Source of the DNA: Mycolicibacterium rufum
Lineage (GTDB): Bacteria; Actinomycetota; Actinomycetes; Mycobacteriales; Mycobacteriaceae
Assembly (NCBI RefSeq): GCF_022374875.2
Contig: NZ_CP092427.2
Span: 4,836,001 to 4,900,000, forward strand
Reading direction: 5' to 3'
DNA length: 64,000 nt
Of the stretch, positions 1 to 9,093 are shown piece by piece (position 1 is the stretch's first letter; every line of letters starts with the position of its first letter). The notes beneath the pieces are model-generated. The model made no database searches. It saw only the letters and a list, made by a program, of their open reading frames with translations, and had not been told where the DNA came from. Position numbers and translations under genes: made by a program.

Positions 1-1
1 G

Positions 2-310
2 CTGTCCGCCGCCGGCCGCGTCGCGGTGATCGACGACGTGCGTGAAGCACCGGTGCGACCCGATGACGCGCACAGCGGCGACGCCGAACTCACCAGCCCG
101 ATGCCGGGCGCGGTCGTCGCGGTCGGTGTCACCGACGGCGCGACGGTGACGGCAGGCACCGTCATCGTCACCGTCGAGGCGATGAAAATGGAACATGCGC
201 TCGCCGCCCCCGTCGACGGGGTGGCCGAAATCCTGGTCGGCGCAGGCGAACAGGTGAAGGTGGGCCAGGTGCTGGCCCGGATCACGGCAACCGAGGAGCA
301 ACCGCAATGA
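2..310 (+). CDS. accA1: AccA1-type acyl-CoA carboxylase alpha subunit, C-terminal part (5' truncated by window)
   Basis: C-terminal end of a biotin-dependent acyl-CoA carboxylase alpha chain; the biotin carboxylase part lies before the window. The reading frame is open from base 2. Residues visible include the biotin-attachment motif EAMKMEH at about 178-198, where the Lys carries biotin, inside a single BCCP/biotinyl-lipoyl fold. In M. tuberculosis accA1 pairs with accD1 in carboxylating the branched acyl-CoA of leucine degradation. The stop overlaps the next start (ATGA), so it is translationally coupled to the acyl-CoA dehydrogenase. The assignment rests on the motif plus matching gene order with M. 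tuberculosis Rv2501c-Rv2495c. Confidence 0.9.
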   Translation: MSAAGRVAVIDDVREAPVRPDDAHSGDAELTSPMPGAVVAVGVTDGATVTAGTVIVTVEAMKMEHALAAPVDGVAEILVGAGEQVKVGQVLARITATEEQPQ

Positions 311-1467
311 CCGACTTCCTGTCCACCGGCACACTGCCCGATCACTACGAACAGCTGGCCAAGACGGTCCGCGATTTCGCGCAGGGCGTGGTCGCACCCG
401 TGGCAGCCAAGCACGATGCGGAGCATTCGTTCCCGTACGAGGTGGTGGCGGGTATGGCCGACATGGGTCTGTTCGGTCTGCCGTTCCCCGAGGAGTACGG
501 CGGCATGGGCGGGGACTACTTCGCGCTGTGCCTGGCCCTCGAGGAACTCGGCAAGGTCGACCAGAGCGTCGCGATCACGCTCGAGGCAGGCGTGTCGCTG
601 GGGGCGATGCCGGTCTACCGGTTCGGCACCGAGGAGCAGAAGCAGGAATGGCTGCCGCTACTCGCAACGGGAAAGGCGTTGGGCGCGTTCGGTTTGACCG
701 AGGCCGGCGGCGGTAGCGACGCCGGCGCCACCAAGACCACCGCGAAGTCGGACGGGTCGAGCTGGATCATCAGTGGCAGCAAGCAGTTCATCACCAACTC
801 CGGCACCGACATCACGAAGCTCGTGACGGTCACGGCGGTCACCGGCGAGAACAACGGTAAGAAGGAGATCAGCTCGATCCTGGTGCCCGTACCCACGCCC
901 GGGTTCACCGCCGAACCGGCCTACAACAAGGTCGGTTGGAACGCCTCGGACACCCATCCGCTGAGCTTCGACGACGTGCGAGTGCCGCAGGAGAACCTGC
1001 TCGGTGAGCGGGGTCGCGGCTACGCCAATTTCCTGCGCATCCTCGACGAGGGTCGCATCGCGATCGCCGCACTGTCGGTCGGCGCCGCGCAGGGTTGCGT
1101 GGACGAGAGCGTGAAGTACGCCAAGGAGAGGCACGCGTTCGGGCATGCGATCGGCGCCAACCAGGCGATCGCGTTCAAGATCGCCCGGATGGAGGCCCGC
1201 GCGCACACGGCACGGGCGGCCTACTACGACGCCGCGGCACTCATGTTGTCCGGCAAGCCGTTCAAGAAAGCGGCGGCGGTGGCCAAGCTGGTGGCCAGTG
1301 AGGCCGCGATGGACAACGCCCGCGACGCCACCCAGATCTTCGGCGGCTACGGCTTCATGAACGAGTATCCGGTGGCACGGCACTACCGCGACAGCAAAAT
1401 CCTCGAGATCGGTGAGGGCACCACCGAGGTGCAGCTGATGCTGATCGGCCGGGAGCTCGGCCTGTGA
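307..1467 (+). CDS. fadE19: acyl-CoA dehydrogenase, FadE19 type
   Basis: 386 aa, normal full length for a short/branched-chain acyl-CoA dehydrogenase, a flavoprotein oxidising an acyl-CoA to the 2,3-enoyl-CoA. Seen: the FAD/substrate-binding stretch [17 protein letters not shown] at about residues 120-136, the central beta domain, and the C-terminal motif IGEGTTEVQ, whose Glu sits where many family members carry the catalytic base. It overlaps accA1 by 4 nt and the MaoC gene by 4 nt. By position it equals M. tuberculosis Rv2500c (fadE19) and probably acts on isovaleryl-CoA or 2-methylbutyryl-CoA in leucine/isoleucine degradation. The exact substrate is inferred from context only. Confidence 0.9.
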   Translation: MTDFLSTGTLPDHYEQLAKTVRDFAQGVVAPVAAKHDAEHSFPYEVVAGMADMGLFGLPFPEEYGGMGGDYFALCLALEELGKVDQSVAITLEAGVSLGAMPVYRFGTEEQKQEWLPLLATGKALGAFGLTEAGGGSDAGATKTTAKSDGSSWIISGSKQFITNSGTDITKLVTVTAVTGENNGKKEISSILVPVPTPGFTAEPAYNKVGWNASDTHPLSFDDVRVPQENLLGERGRGYANFLRILDEGRIAIAALSVGAAQGCVDESVKYAKERHAFGHAIGANQAIAFKIARMEARAHTARAAYYDAAALMLSGKPFKKAAAVAKLVASEAAMDNARDATQIFGGYGFMNEYPVARHYRDSKILEIGEGTTEVQLMLIGRELGL

Positions 1468-1952
1468 GCGACCGCAAAGTCGTGGTGCAGCGGGGCCTGT
1501 GGTTCGAGGAGTTCGAGACCGGCGTGCTCTATCAACACCGCCCCGGCCGCACGATCACCGAGGCCGACAACGTCCTGTTCACCACGCTGACGATGAACAC
1601 CCAGGCGCTGCACCTGGACGCCGCGTTCTCCGATGCGCTGCCACCGTTCCATCAGCGGCTGGTGAACTCGATGTTCACGCTGTCGACGCTGGTGGGTCTG
1701 TCGGTGGCACAACTGACCCAGGGCACGATCGTCGGCAACCTCGGCTTCGGGGAGGTCGCCTTCCCCAAGCCGCTGTTCCACGGGGACACGCTCTACGCCG
1801 AGACCGAGGTCACCGACAAGCGGGAGTCCAAGAGCCGCCCCGGTGAGGGCATCGTGACGTTCAGTCACGTGGGCCGCAACCAGCACGGCGACGTCGTGGC
1901 GACCGCGTCGCGCAAGACCATGGTGCGCAAGCGTCCGGACGGAGCAGCCTGA
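1464..1952 (+). CDS. MaoC-like (R)-specific enoyl-CoA hydratase/dehydratase, Rv2499c type
   Basis: 162 aa hotdog-fold protein. The N-terminal stretch GRTITEADNVLF and the later TMNTQALHLD, with a His in the hydratase-2 position, are typical of the MaoC dehydratase family, which hydrates or dehydrates acyl-CoA thioesters. It starts with GTG overlapping the fadE19 stop, and its own stop abuts the citE start, so it belongs to the same operon. Its counterpart in M. tuberculosis is Rv2499c. It likely hydrates an unsaturated branched acyl-CoA made by the dehydrogenase next door; no direct substrate evidence is visible. Confidence 0.85.
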   Translation: MSDRKVVVQRGLWFEEFETGVLYQHRPGRTITEADNVLFTTLTMNTQALHLDAAFSDALPPFHQRLVNSMFTLSTLVGLSVAQLTQGTIVGNLGFGEVAFPKPLFHGDTLYAETEVTDKRESKSRPGEGIVTFSHVGRNQHGDVVATASRKTMVRKRPDGAA

Positions 1953-2764
1953 TGCTCGGCAACAACGGCCCCGGGTGGCTGTTCTGCCCGGCCGACCGGC
2001 CCGAGCGTTTCGAAAAGGCCGCTGCGGCAGCTGATGTGGTGATCCTCGATCTGGAGGACGGGGTGGCTGCCAAGGACCGCGAGGCAGCCCGAGATGCGCT
2101 GATCGGCACGCCCCTGGACCCGGCACGCACCGTCGTGCGGGTCAACCCCGTCGGTACGCCCGACCACGCCCCCGACCTCCAGGCGCTCGCGAAGACCGGC
2201 TACACCACGGTGATGCTGGCCAAAACCGAGTCCGCCGAACAGGTGGCCTTACTCGCGCCCCGCGAGGTCATCGTGCTCGTCGAGACGCCACTGGGGGCGC
2301 TGGCCGTCGCCGAGACCGCCCGGGTCGACAACGCCTACGCCGTCATGTGGGGTGCCGAGGATCTGTTCGCGGTGACCGGCGGAACCGCCAACCGCTGGCC
2401 CGACGGCAGCTATCGCGACGTGGCGCGCCACGTCCGCTCGCAGAGCCTGCTGGCCGCCAAGGCGTACGGCCGGCTCGCGCTGGATTCGGTGTACCTGGAC
2501 ATCAAGGATCTCGACGGGTTGCGCGCCGAGAGCGACGACGCGGTCGCGGTCGGTTTCGACGCCAAGGTCGCCATCCATCCCACGCAGGTCGCTGTGATCC
2601 GTTCGGCCTACGCCCCGACCGACGAGCAGATCGACTGGGCGCGAGGTGTTCTCGATACGGCGGGTACCCAGCGGGGCGTGTTCCAGTTCGGCGGCATCAT
2701 GGTCGACGCCCCCGTCCTGCGCCGGGCGGAACGCATCGTCGCGCTGGCACCCCCGGCCACCTGA
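1952..2764 (+). CDS. citE: CitE-like beta-hydroxyacyl-CoA lyase, Rv2498c type
   Basis: 270 aa HpcH/HpaI/CitE-family TIM-barrel lyase. Seen: LDLEDGV near the N-terminus, RVNP, ETPLG and GAEDL, which supply CoA-binding and Mg-binding acidic residues in this family. It is a stand-alone CitE, not part of a citrate lyase complex: no citF, citD or citC genes lie nearby. The M. tuberculosis orthologue Rv2498c is reported as a lyase acting on citramalyl-CoA and HMG-CoA, which links itaconate breakdown and leucine catabolism; that fits the adjacent accA1-fadE19 genes. The start overlaps the previous stop (TGATG), so coupling is likely. Confidence 0.88.
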   Translation: MLGNNGPGWLFCPADRPERFEKAAAAADVVILDLEDGVAAKDREAARDALIGTPLDPARTVVRVNPVGTPDHAPDLQALAKTGYTTVMLAKTESAEQVALLAPREVIVLVETPLGALAVAETARVDNAYAVMWGAEDLFAVTGGTANRWPDGSYRDVARHVRSQSLLAAKAYGRLALDSVYLDIKDLDGLRAESDDAVAVGFDAKVAIHPTQVAVIRSAYAPTDEQIDWARGVLDTAGTQRGVFQFGGIMVDAPVLRRAERIVALAPPAT

Positions 2765-2771
2765 CGGTCAC

Positions 2772-3206
2772 TCAGGGGAACACGTAGATGCAGTGCCCGC
2801 TGCCGCCGATCGGCTGCGAGGCCACGACCGTGCCGTCGAGCGAGATCGAGCACCCGGGGCCCGGGGCATCCCGGCCGGTGGCGACGATCTGCAGCATGGT
2901 CACGTCCGGACCGATGTCGAGCGTGCGCGAGAACGGCAGCGGCGTGTGGTCTCCCACCAGACCGGTGTCCGGGTCGGTGACGATGCTGAACACCTCGCCG
3001 CTGCCCGTGGCGTCGAACACCACCCGATGGGATCCGTTGGCCGGTCCCTCCGGCGTCCCGCAGGTCGGGTAGCCCTGGAGGCACGTGTCGGGTCCGTACG
3101 CCGGCGGATCCGCGAGGGCGGGCGTCGGCAGGGCTGAGACGGCCAGGACGAGCAGCCCGGAGATCGGCAGCAGCATCCGTTTGATGTCGGTCGACGTGGT
3201 GTTCAT
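2772..3206 (-). CDS. secreted MmpS-like small protein
   Basis: 144 aa with a clear signal peptide: basic start, then the hydrophobic segment LLPISGLLVLAVSALPTPALA with an ALA cleavage site at about residue 32. The mature part (HRVVFDATGSGEVFSIVTD, then LPFSRTLDIGPDVTML, C-terminal GPGCSISLDGTVV) resembles the beta-rich C-terminal domain of MmpS transport accessory proteins. Unlike MmpS it has a cleavable-looking signal in place of a retained N-terminal anchor, and no mmpL gene lies beside it. Two Cys near the N-terminus and two near the C-terminus could form disulfides. It lies tail-to-tail with citE (7 nt apart) and divergent from bkdA. The role is unknown; the MmpS resemblance is by eye. 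Confidence 0.7.
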   Translation of the reverse strand: MNTTSTDIKRMLLPISGLLVLAVSALPTPALADPPAYGPDTCLQGYPTCGTPEGPANGSHRVVFDATGSGEVFSIVTDPDTGLVGDHTPLPFSRTLDIGPDVTMLQIVATGRDAPGPGCSISLDGTVVASQPIGGSGHCIYVFP

Positions 3207-3548
3207 CGGGTATCGCCTTCCAGAGAGGATGGGGGAGCAATCGCCACTCTGACGTGGCGAAACGGCGGTGGCGTGAGTAGTCGACTACGCGATTGCGCGC
3301 ACGACCCGGCACGCCTCCTCGCGGTCCCGCTTCCGACACGTCGCCGCGCACGGCGGGCGGCGCGGGAGTTCGGTGGCATCATGGGGGTTGCCCCAGTACT
3401 GCGGCGGCGGAGCACCTCGTCGCGTCGGCGCCACACCCCGGCCGCTGACGCACAGACCTCCCATCAGAGGTCGGCACCGACCGCCTCCGTGCTGAGCACC
3501 TCAGTCGACTGACGGCGCGATCCGCCGGCAGTGACCCTAGGAGGCGGT
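3207..3548. other. divergent intergenic region with two perfect inverted repeats
   Basis: 342 bp without a convincing gene, between the secreted MmpS-like gene (reverse) and bkdA (forward), so it should carry both promoters. It holds a hairpin at 3241-3260 (listed separately) and a perfect 12-bp palindrome GTAGTCGACTAC at 3277-3288. Just before bkdA there is a strong AGGAGG at 3539-3544. No reliable -35/-10 pair could be picked by eye. Confidence 0.6.
3241..3260. promoter_or_regulatory. inverted repeat, candidate operator
   Basis: TCGCCAC-N6-GTGGCGA, a perfect 7+7 bp inverted repeat ending 34 bp upstream of the ATG of the secreted MmpS-like gene. The position suits a repressor site or a 5'-leader hairpin. 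No regulator gene is nearby. Confidence 0.4.
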
Positions 3549-4616
3549 ATGGCCGGTGTTCGTGAGCCGATCGCGCTCGTCGCGCCCGACGGCGCGCCGA
3601 CGGCGGAAACCCGATACCGAAGACATCTGCCTCCCGAGACCCTGGCATGGCTCTACGAGTCGATGGCCGTGACTCGCGAACTCGACACCGAATTCGTCAA
3701 CCTGCAGCGTCAGGGCGAGTTGGCGCTCTACGCCTCCTGCCGGGGACAGGAAGCCGCCCAGGTGGGGGCGGCGGCGTGCCTGCGCAAGACCGACTGGCTG
3801 TTCCCGCAGTATCGCGAGCTCGGGGCGTTCCTGGTCCGTGGCATCTCGCCACCGCAGGTCGGCGCGTTGTGGCGGGGGACATGGCACGGCGGCCTGGGAT
3901 TCACCGACAAGTGCTGCGCTCCGATCTCCATCCCGATCGGCACTCAGGGCCTGCACGCCGTCGGGGCGGCGATGGCTGCGCAGCGGCTCGGCGAGGACAG
4001 CGTGACCGTCGCCTTCCTCGGCGACGGCGCCACCAGCGAGGGCGACGTGCATGAAGCGCTGAACCTGGCCTCGGTGTATCGGGCGCCGTGCGTGTTCTTC
4101 GTGCAGAACAATCAGTGGGCGATCTCGGTGCCGGTCCACCGCCAGATGGCGGCGCCGTCGATCGCCCAGCGTGCCGACGGCTACGGCATGCCGGGGGTGC
4201 GCGTCGACGGCAACGACGTGCTCGCGTGCTTCGCGGTGATGGCCGAGGCGGCCGCGCGCGCCCGTGCCGGCGACGGGCCCAGGCTGATCGAGGCGCTCAC
4301 CTACCGGATGGGCCCGCACACCACGTCCGACGATCCGAGCCGGTACCGCGGGCCCGACGAGGTCGACCTCTGGCGGACCCGCGACCCGCTCGCGCGGTAC
4401 CGCACGTATCTCGAGCAGGAAGGGGTGTGGACGCAGCGGCTGGAGGACCGCGTCGCCCACCGTGCGCAGCGGCTGCGCAGTGAGCTTCGTGCGGCGGTGC
4501 TCACCGAACCCGACGCCGACGTCGCGGAGGTATTCGACAGCGTCTACCACCGCATCACCCCGGATCTGGCACGCCAGCGCGACCGGTTGACCGCCGAACT
4601 GGCGAAGGAGGCGTGA
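3549..4616 (+). CDS. bkdA: branched-chain 2-oxoacid dehydrogenase E1 alpha subunit
   Basis: 355 aa. It supplies the thiamine-diphosphate half of E1, which decarboxylates the 2-oxoacids of Leu/Ile/Val. The TPP-binding motif starts at GDGATSEGDVHEA (about residues 158-170) and ends near FFVQNN; upstream are ASCRGQEAA and the HGGLGFTDK stretch typical of E1-alpha. ATG 3549 was chosen over an upstream in-frame GTG at 3531 because AGGAGG (3539-3544) lies just before the ATG and inside the longer version. It is the first of three tightly packed genes (1-nt gap to bkdB), equal to M. tuberculosis Rv2497c-Rv2495c. The branched-chain assignment over pyruvate rests on that synteny and the catabolic operon next door. 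Confidence 0.9.
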   Translation: MAGVREPIALVAPDGAPTAETRYRRHLPPETLAWLYESMAVTRELDTEFVNLQRQGELALYASCRGQEAAQVGAAACLRKTDWLFPQYRELGAFLVRGISPPQVGALWRGTWHGGLGFTDKCCAPISIPIGTQGLHAVGAAMAAQRLGEDSVTVAFLGDGATSEGDVHEALNLASVYRAPCVFFVQNNQWAISVPVHRQMAAPSIAQRADGYGMPGVRVDGNDVLACFAVMAEAAARARAGDGPRLIEALTYRMGPHTTSDDPSRYRGPDEVDLWRTRDPLARYRTYLEQEGVWTQRLEDRVAHRAQRLRSELRAAVLTEPDADVAEVFDSVYHRITPDLARQRDRLTAELAKEA

Positions 4617-4617
4617 G

Positions 4618-5670
4618 ATGACCCAACTCATCGAGAGGCCGTTCGGCTTCGACGACGACGATCCCGAACCGCCGCCCGCGCCCACTCCGGCGCCGCAGGC
4701 GGTGACGTCGATGTCGATGGCGCAGGCGATCAACCGGGCACTGTCGGATGCGATGGCCGCCGACGAGCGGGTGCTGGTGTTCGGTGAGGACGTCGCCACA
4801 CTCGGCGGTGTCTTCCGCGTGACCGAAGGACTGGCCGAACGCTTCGGCGCGCCAAGATGTTTCGACACCCCGCTGGCCGAGTCCGCGATCATCGGCATCG
4901 CGATCGGGATGGCGATCCGCGGCTTCGTGCCGGTGCCCGAGATCCAGTTCGACGGTTTCGCCGCCCCGGCGTTCGACCAGATCGTCAGCCATCTGGCCAA
5001 GTACCGCATGCGGACCCGCGGCGACGTGGACATGCCGGTGACGATCCGTATTCCGTCGTTCGGCGGAATCGGAGCAGTGGAACACCATTCGGAGTCGACG
5101 GAGACGTACTGGCTGCACACCGCCGGGTTGAAGGTCGTGGTGCCCTCGACCCCGTCGGACGCTTACTGGCTGCTGCGGTATGCGATCGCCGAACGCGACC
5201 CGGTGATCTTCCTCGAGCCCAAACGCCGGTACTGGGCCAAGGAGATCGTCGACACCCGCAATCCGGCCGAACCGCTCGGCCGCGCGGTCATCCGTCGCCC
5301 CGGCGAGGACGTCACCGTCATCACCTACGGTCCGCTGGTCGCCACGGCGCTCAACGCGGCCGAATCTTCCGCCGCCAGCGTGGAAGTCGTCGACCTGCGC
5401 ACGCTGAATCCGCTCGACATCGACACGGTCGTGGCATCGGTGCGCCGGACCGGGCGGGCGGTGGTGATGCACGAGGGTTCGCGCACGCTGGGCTTCGGCG
5501 CCGAACTCGCGGCACGCATCCAGGAGGAGTGCTTCTACGAGCTGGAGGCGCCGGTTCTGCGGGCCACCGGGTTCGACACGCCCTATCCGCCGGCCAGACT
5601 CGAGCGGTTGTGGCTGCCCGGCGTCGACCGACTCCTCGACTGCGTCGACGACGCGATGAGCCGGCCATGA
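4618..5670 (+). CDS. bkdB: branched-chain 2-oxoacid dehydrogenase E1 beta subunit
   Basis: 350 aa transketolase-like E1-beta. Seen: [19 protein letters not shown] and [18 protein letters not shown] in the pyrimidine-binding domain (about residues 35-75), [32 protein letters not shown], and a C-terminal transketolase domain with [11 protein letters not shown]. An N-terminal Pro/Ala-rich extension of about 30 residues precedes the conserved part. It starts 1 nt after the bkdA stop, and its stop overlaps the bkdC start (ATGA), so the E1 subunits and E2 are made together. It forms the alpha2beta2 E1 with BkdA. Confidence 0.9.
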   Translation: MTQLIERPFGFDDDDPEPPPAPTPAPQAVTSMSMAQAINRALSDAMAADERVLVFGEDVATLGGVFRVTEGLAERFGAPRCFDTPLAESAIIGIAIGMAIRGFVPVPEIQFDGFAAPAFDQIVSHLAKYRMRTRGDVDMPVTIRIPSFGGIGAVEHHSESTETYWLHTAGLKVVVPSTPSDAYWLLRYAIAERDPVIFLEPKRRYWAKEIVDTRNPAEPLGRAVIRRPGEDVTVITYGPLVATALNAAESSAASVEVVDLRTLNPLDIDTVVASVRRTGRAVVMHEGSRTLGFGAELAARIQEECFYELEAPVLRATGFDTPYPPARLERLWLPGVDRLLDCVDDAMSRP

Positions 5671-6806
5671 GCGCGCCGCGGGACTTCTTGGTGCCCGACC
5701 TCGGGGAGGGACTCGAGGACGCGACAATCACCGGCTGGGCGGTGGCCGTCGGGGACCAGGTGGAGCTGAACCAGACGCTGTGCACGGTCGAGACCAACAA
5801 GGCCGAGGTCGAGATTCCCAGTCCCTATGCCGGTCGCATCGCCGAACTCGGTGGCGCCGAGGGGCAGACGCTGCCGGTCGGCTCAGTCCTGGTGCGCATC
5901 GAGACCGACGCCGCACAGCAGGAGCCGCCGCGCGAACCCGTGCTGGTCGGCTACGGGACCGACCACGCGCTCGACGGCAGTCGTCGCCGTGCCCGGGCGA
6001 AACCCCCGGTGCGCAAGCTGGCCGCCGACCTCGACGTCGACCTGGACCGGGTCGACGGCTCGGGCCCCGAGGGCCTCGTGATGCGCTCTGATGTGCTGGC
6101 GGCGGCCGATCCGGAACCCGATGCACCGGTGACCGGTGTGCGGTTGGCGATGGCGCGACGAATGGCGTTGTCGCGGCGAGAGATTCCGGACGCGAACGCG
6201 TCGGTGGACGTCGACGGCACCGAGGTGCTGCGGCTGCGCGAGCACTGCGCGTCCGTCGGTGCGACGTCGGTGACACCGTTCGTGCTCGTGCTGCGGATGG
6301 TGGTCGTGGCGTTGCGTCGGCATCCCGAGCTGAACGCGACATGGCTGGACACCGTCGACGGTCCGCGGATTCACACGCATGCGGCGGTCCACCTGGGCGT
6401 CGGGGTGGCGGCGCCGCGCGGGCTGCTGGTTCCCGTGGTCACCGACGCGCAGGCCCGCACCACCCGTCAGCTCGGCGACGAGGTCGCGCGACTGGTGGCC
6501 GACGCGCGCGGCGGCACGCTCACGCCGACGCAGATGCAGGGGTCGACGTTCACCGTCTCGAACTTCGGCGCGCTGGGACTCGACGACGGCGTGCCGGTGA
6601 TCAACCACCCGGAAGCCGCCATCCTCGGGGTGGGCACGCTGAAGCCCCGCGCGGTCGTCATCGACGGGGAGGTGCTGGCGCGGCCGACGATGCGGCTGAC
6701 GTGCGCGTTCGACCATCGCGTTGCGGACGGTGCTCAGGTCGGCGCGTTCCTGGGCGAGCTGCGGACGCTGCTCGAGGCGCCGGCGGCAGCGCTGCTCGAC
6801 CTGTAG
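5667..6806 (+). CDS. bkdC: branched-chain 2-oxoacid dehydrogenase E2 (dihydrolipoyl acyltransferase)
   Basis: 379 aa E2 with three parts in order: one lipoyl domain (residues about 1-80, lipoyl Lys in [13 protein letters not shown]), a short peripheral-subunit-binding domain ([17 protein letters not shown], about 112-150), and the catalytic acyltransferase domain ending in [15 protein letters not shown], where His and Asp form the active site. ATG 5667 overlaps the bkdB stop and gives the expected N-terminus [18 protein letters not shown]; the frame is open further upstream but that part has no E2 similarity. No E3 gene is in the window; E3 would be the shared Lpd. It matches M. tuberculosis Rv2495c. 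Confidence 0.9.
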   Translation: MSAPRDFLVPDLGEGLEDATITGWAVAVGDQVELNQTLCTVETNKAEVEIPSPYAGRIAELGGAEGQTLPVGSVLVRIETDAAQQEPPREPVLVGYGTDHALDGSRRRARAKPPVRKLAADLDVDLDRVDGSGPEGLVMRSDVLAAADPEPDAPVTGVRLAMARRMALSRREIPDANASVDVDGTEVLRLREHCASVGATSVTPFVLVLRMVVVALRRHPELNATWLDTVDGPRIHTHAAVHLGVGVAAPRGLLVPVVTDAQARTTRQLGDEVARLVADARGGTLTPTQMQGSTFTVSNFGALGLDDGVPVINHPEAAILGVGTLKPRAVVIDGEVLARPTMRLTCAFDHRVADGAQVGAFLGELRTLLEAPAAALLDL

Positions 6807-6809
6807 CGG

Positions 6810-7562
6810 CTACTTGCGCTGCGCGGCGGCCAGGCGTGCGGCGAACTCCGGGGACTCGATCGAGCGCGCCTGCGGACCGATCTCGACGTCGACGGCCATG
6901 TGGTGCTGGTGCATGTCGGAGATGCCCGGGTTGGCGGTGGCCCGCATGGAGGCCTTGGTGGCGACGACGACCTCCCGCGGTGCCGATGCCGGGCCGGCGG
7001 CCAGAGCGCGTGCGGCGGCGACCGGGTCGTCGGCGACGTCGAGGGCGAGACCGTGCCGAACGGCCGCGTCGGCGTCGAAGCGCATCCCGAACAGCAGCGC
7101 GGCGCGGGCCGCCTGCGGTCCGATCGCCCGCTGGAGCATGAAGGTCGCGCCGCCGCCGGGGTGGATGCCCAGCTTCTGGAAGCGGGGGTCGAACAGCGCC
7201 GACGGGCCGGCGATGCGCACGTCGGTGGCCAGCGCGAGGTTCAGGCCGGCGCCCACCGCGGGCCCGTTGACCGCGGCGATGGTCGGCAGGCTGCACTCCG
7301 CGACGGCGAGGAAGCCGTCGTAGATCACCCGTAGTCCGTCCTCGGTCGCCTTGCCGAGGGCGGTCAGGTCGGCACCGGCGCAGAACCCCTTGCCGGCGCC
7401 GGTGACGATCACCGCGTGCACGTCGGGGTCGGCCTCGGCGGATTCGACGGCGGCGCGCAGAGCCGCCGAGCTGTCGGCCGTGACGGCGTTGCGGCGGTCG
7501 GGGTCGTTGACGGTGATGAGCATGACGCGGTCGTCGACCTGGGTCAGTACGAGATCGGACAT
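6810..7562 (-). CDS. enoyl-CoA hydratase/isomerase family (crotonase fold) protein
   Basis: 250 aa crotonase. Oxyanion-hole segments are clear: [10 protein letters not shown] (about residues 58-67) and [18 protein letters not shown] (about 98-115). Where classical hydratases carry the first catalytic Glu, this protein reads [15 protein letters not shown], and no Glu is evident at the second position (ARAALLFG), so simple hydratase activity is doubtful; isomerase, hydrolase or lyase chemistry is possible. It is convergent with bkdC (3 nt apart). An echA14 gene occupies the comparable place and relative orientation in M. tuberculosis. It starts 13 nt after the thioesterase-like gene ends on the same strand, so the two are probably cotranscribed. 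Confidence 0.8.
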   Translation of the reverse strand: MSDLVLTQVDDRVMLITVNDPDRRNAVTADSSAALRAAVESAEADPDVHAVIVTGAGKGFCAGADLTALGKATEDGLRVIYDGFLAVAECSLPTIAAVNGPAVGAGLNLALATDVRIAGPSALFDPRFQKLGIHPGGGATFMLQRAIGPQAARAALLFGMRFDADAAVRHGLALDVADDPVAAARALAAGPASAPREVVVATKASMRATANPGISDMHQHHMAVDVEIGPQARSIESPEFAARLAAAQRK

Positions 7563-7575
7563 CCGCTCAGCGTAG

Positions 7576-8328
7576 CTACAGGGGGCGCAGCAGTGCCGCG
7601 GCCCTGACCTCGTCGCCGACGGTCAGCGCGATCTGCACGGCGTCACCGCGGTGGGTCCAGCCGATGACGACGTCCTCGCCGTACTTGATCGGTTTGCGGT
7701 ACTCGACCACCGCTCTGTAGGGCGGTGTGCACGCCTCGGGCGCCACGGCCATCACCTCGTGGACGGCGTGCCAGTAGGCGGTGTTGGTGACGTGCTCGAA
7801 CAGGTCGATGTCGGTGCGGCGCAACGCGAATGGCGCTGTGTCGTCGACGGTGTCGGGATTCTGCAGCCACGGCCGCCACTTGAGACGGTGCTCGTCGGTG
7901 GTGGTGCCGAACTTGGCCAGCAGGCTGTCGGTGGCCCGCTGCGGGGTCAGGGTTTTGGCGTTCATCGCGATCCAGAAGCCCTCGGTCTCGATGCGCCCGC
8001 CGTCGCTACCGACGAGGTCCACCCGCATGGTGCACCAGCGCAGGGACAGCGCCGAGCACCATCGGCTGAACGTCACCTCGTTGGGGAATCCGATCGGCTC
8101 GATGACGTCGATGACGGTGCGTTGCACCAGCCAGTGTGGGTGCTCCTCTGCTTCGCCCGCGTCGACGAGGTTCTCGGCGCCGACCTCCTGGATGTAGCGG
8201 GCGACGCCGTCGAGGCGCAGGTTGAGGTCTCCGCCGACGTCGCCGGTCGCCATCCGCCATGCGGTCCGGTACACGTATCCGGTGTCCGGGAGCGGGGTCA
8301 GCCGGTGGTCGACGTCGTGGGTGCTCAT
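7576..8328 (-). CDS. acyl-ACP thioesterase-like double-hotdog protein
   Basis: 250 aa with two tandem hotdog halves. The N-terminal half includes [18 protein letters not shown] and [17 protein letters not shown]; the C-terminal half includes [19 protein letters not shown], with the Asp/Asn/His-type residues expected of the FatA-like acyl-ACP thioesterase family. Such proteins hydrolyse acyl-ACP or acyl-CoA thioesters to free fatty acids. It sits in a reverse-strand run (methyltransferase, this gene, crotonase) with gaps of 21 and 13 nt. A free fatty acid could feed the acyl-AMP ligase at 11199, but nothing in the sequence ties the two together. Confidence 0.78.
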   Translation of the reverse strand: MSTHDVDHRLTPLPDTGYVYRTAWRMATGDVGGDLNLRLDGVARYIQEVGAENLVDAGEAEEHPHWLVQRTVIDVIEPIGFPNEVTFSRWCSALSLRWCTMRVDLVGSDGGRIETEGFWIAMNAKTLTPQRATDSLLAKFGTTTDEHRLKWRPWLQNPDTVDDTAPFALRRTDIDLFEHVTNTAYWHAVHEVMAVAPEACTPPYRAVVEYRKPIKYGEDVVIGWTHRGDAVQIALTVGDEVRAAALLRPL

Positions 8329-8349
8329 CGCGGGACAGCCTACGGACCC

Positions 8350-8955
8350 CTACCGGGGACGTAGCAGGGCGACGAGGAAATCCGAGTCGTCGCGGAAGGG
8401 GCGCACGTCCCAGGTGGACAGCAGGAGATCCGGCGTGAAACCCGCCTCGGCCGCGTCGTCGAGGAAGGCGCTGAAGTCGTAGTCGCGTCCGGCGCCGAAG
8501 CCGATCACCGCGCGACCGTCGGCGCTCAGATGCGCGCACATCCTGGTCAGAACGGCGACGCGGGTGCTCGGCGCGAGGAACGTCATGACGTTGCCGGCCG
8601 ACACGATGACATCGAACCGGTCGGTGATGCCGAGCGCGGGCAGGTCCAGTTCGGCGAGATCGCCGACGATCCAGCGCGGACCGGGGTGATCCTGTTCTGC
8701 GGCCTCGATCAGCGCCGGGTCGACATCGACACCGACGACCCGATGGCCGGCGGCCGCCAGATGCCCGCCGACCCGTCCGGGCCCGCAGCCCGCGTCGAGG
8801 ATGTGGGCGCCGCGTGGGGCGATCGCATCGACGAGGCGTGCCTCGCCGGCCAAGTCGTCTCCCGCACGTGCCAGGGACCGCATGCGTTCGACGTACCACT
8901 GCGAGTGCCCCGGGTCCGCTGCGACCTTCCGCATCCACATGCTCTGCTCGACCAT
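8350..8955 (-). CDS. class I SAM-dependent methyltransferase
   Basis: 201 aa Rossmann-fold methyltransferase. SAM motif I is ILDAGCGPGRVGGHLAAAGH (about residues 55-75), the acidic motif II is VVGVDVDPALIEAA, and the motif IV region FDVIVSAGNVM follows. The start at 8955 (MVEQSMWMRK) was chosen because residues before it, reachable to 9066, are low-complexity and run through a palindrome. The substrate is unknown. It is 21 nt upstream of the thioesterase-like gene on the same strand. Confidence 0.75.
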   Translation of the reverse strand: MVEQSMWMRKVAADPGHSQWYVERMRSLARAGDDLAGEARLVDAIAPRGAHILDAGCGPGRVGGHLAAAGHRVVGVDVDPALIEAAEQDHPGPRWIVGDLAELDLPALGITDRFDVIVSAGNVMTFLAPSTRVAVLTRMCAHLSADGRAVIGFGAGRDYDFSAFLDDAAEAGFTPDLLLSTWDVRPFRDDSDFLVALLRPR

Positions 8956-9040
8956 GCGCCCATTGTCTCGCGGCGGGGGTGCGCCGGTGTCAGCGCGTTC
9001 GTCGAGACGACTCGGCACGCGCGCCGCTTCTGCACGATCT

Positions 9041-9058
9041 CCACGAACATTGTTGTGG
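9041..9058. promoter_or_regulatory. 18-bp near-perfect palindrome
   Basis: CCACGAACATTGTTGTGG is an inverted repeat with one mismatched pair, about 85 bp upstream of the 8955 start and 36 bp after the end of the 13E12 gene. It could be an operator for the reverse-strand methyltransferase gene. It resembles but does not match the mycobacterial SOS box because the half-site spacing is wrong. Confidence 0.35.
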
Positions 9059-9093
9059 GAGAGCATGCCTCATTGAAGGCAGTCGCCATCCAT

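Noticed and set aside
4857..5666. Upstream extension of bkdC
   Set aside because: It overlaps bkdB completely and has no E2 similarity; the lipoyl domain begins at ATG 5667.
9041..9058. Second SOS box
   Set aside because: The half-sites do not match TCGAAC-N4-GTTCGA; it is kept only as a generic palindrome.
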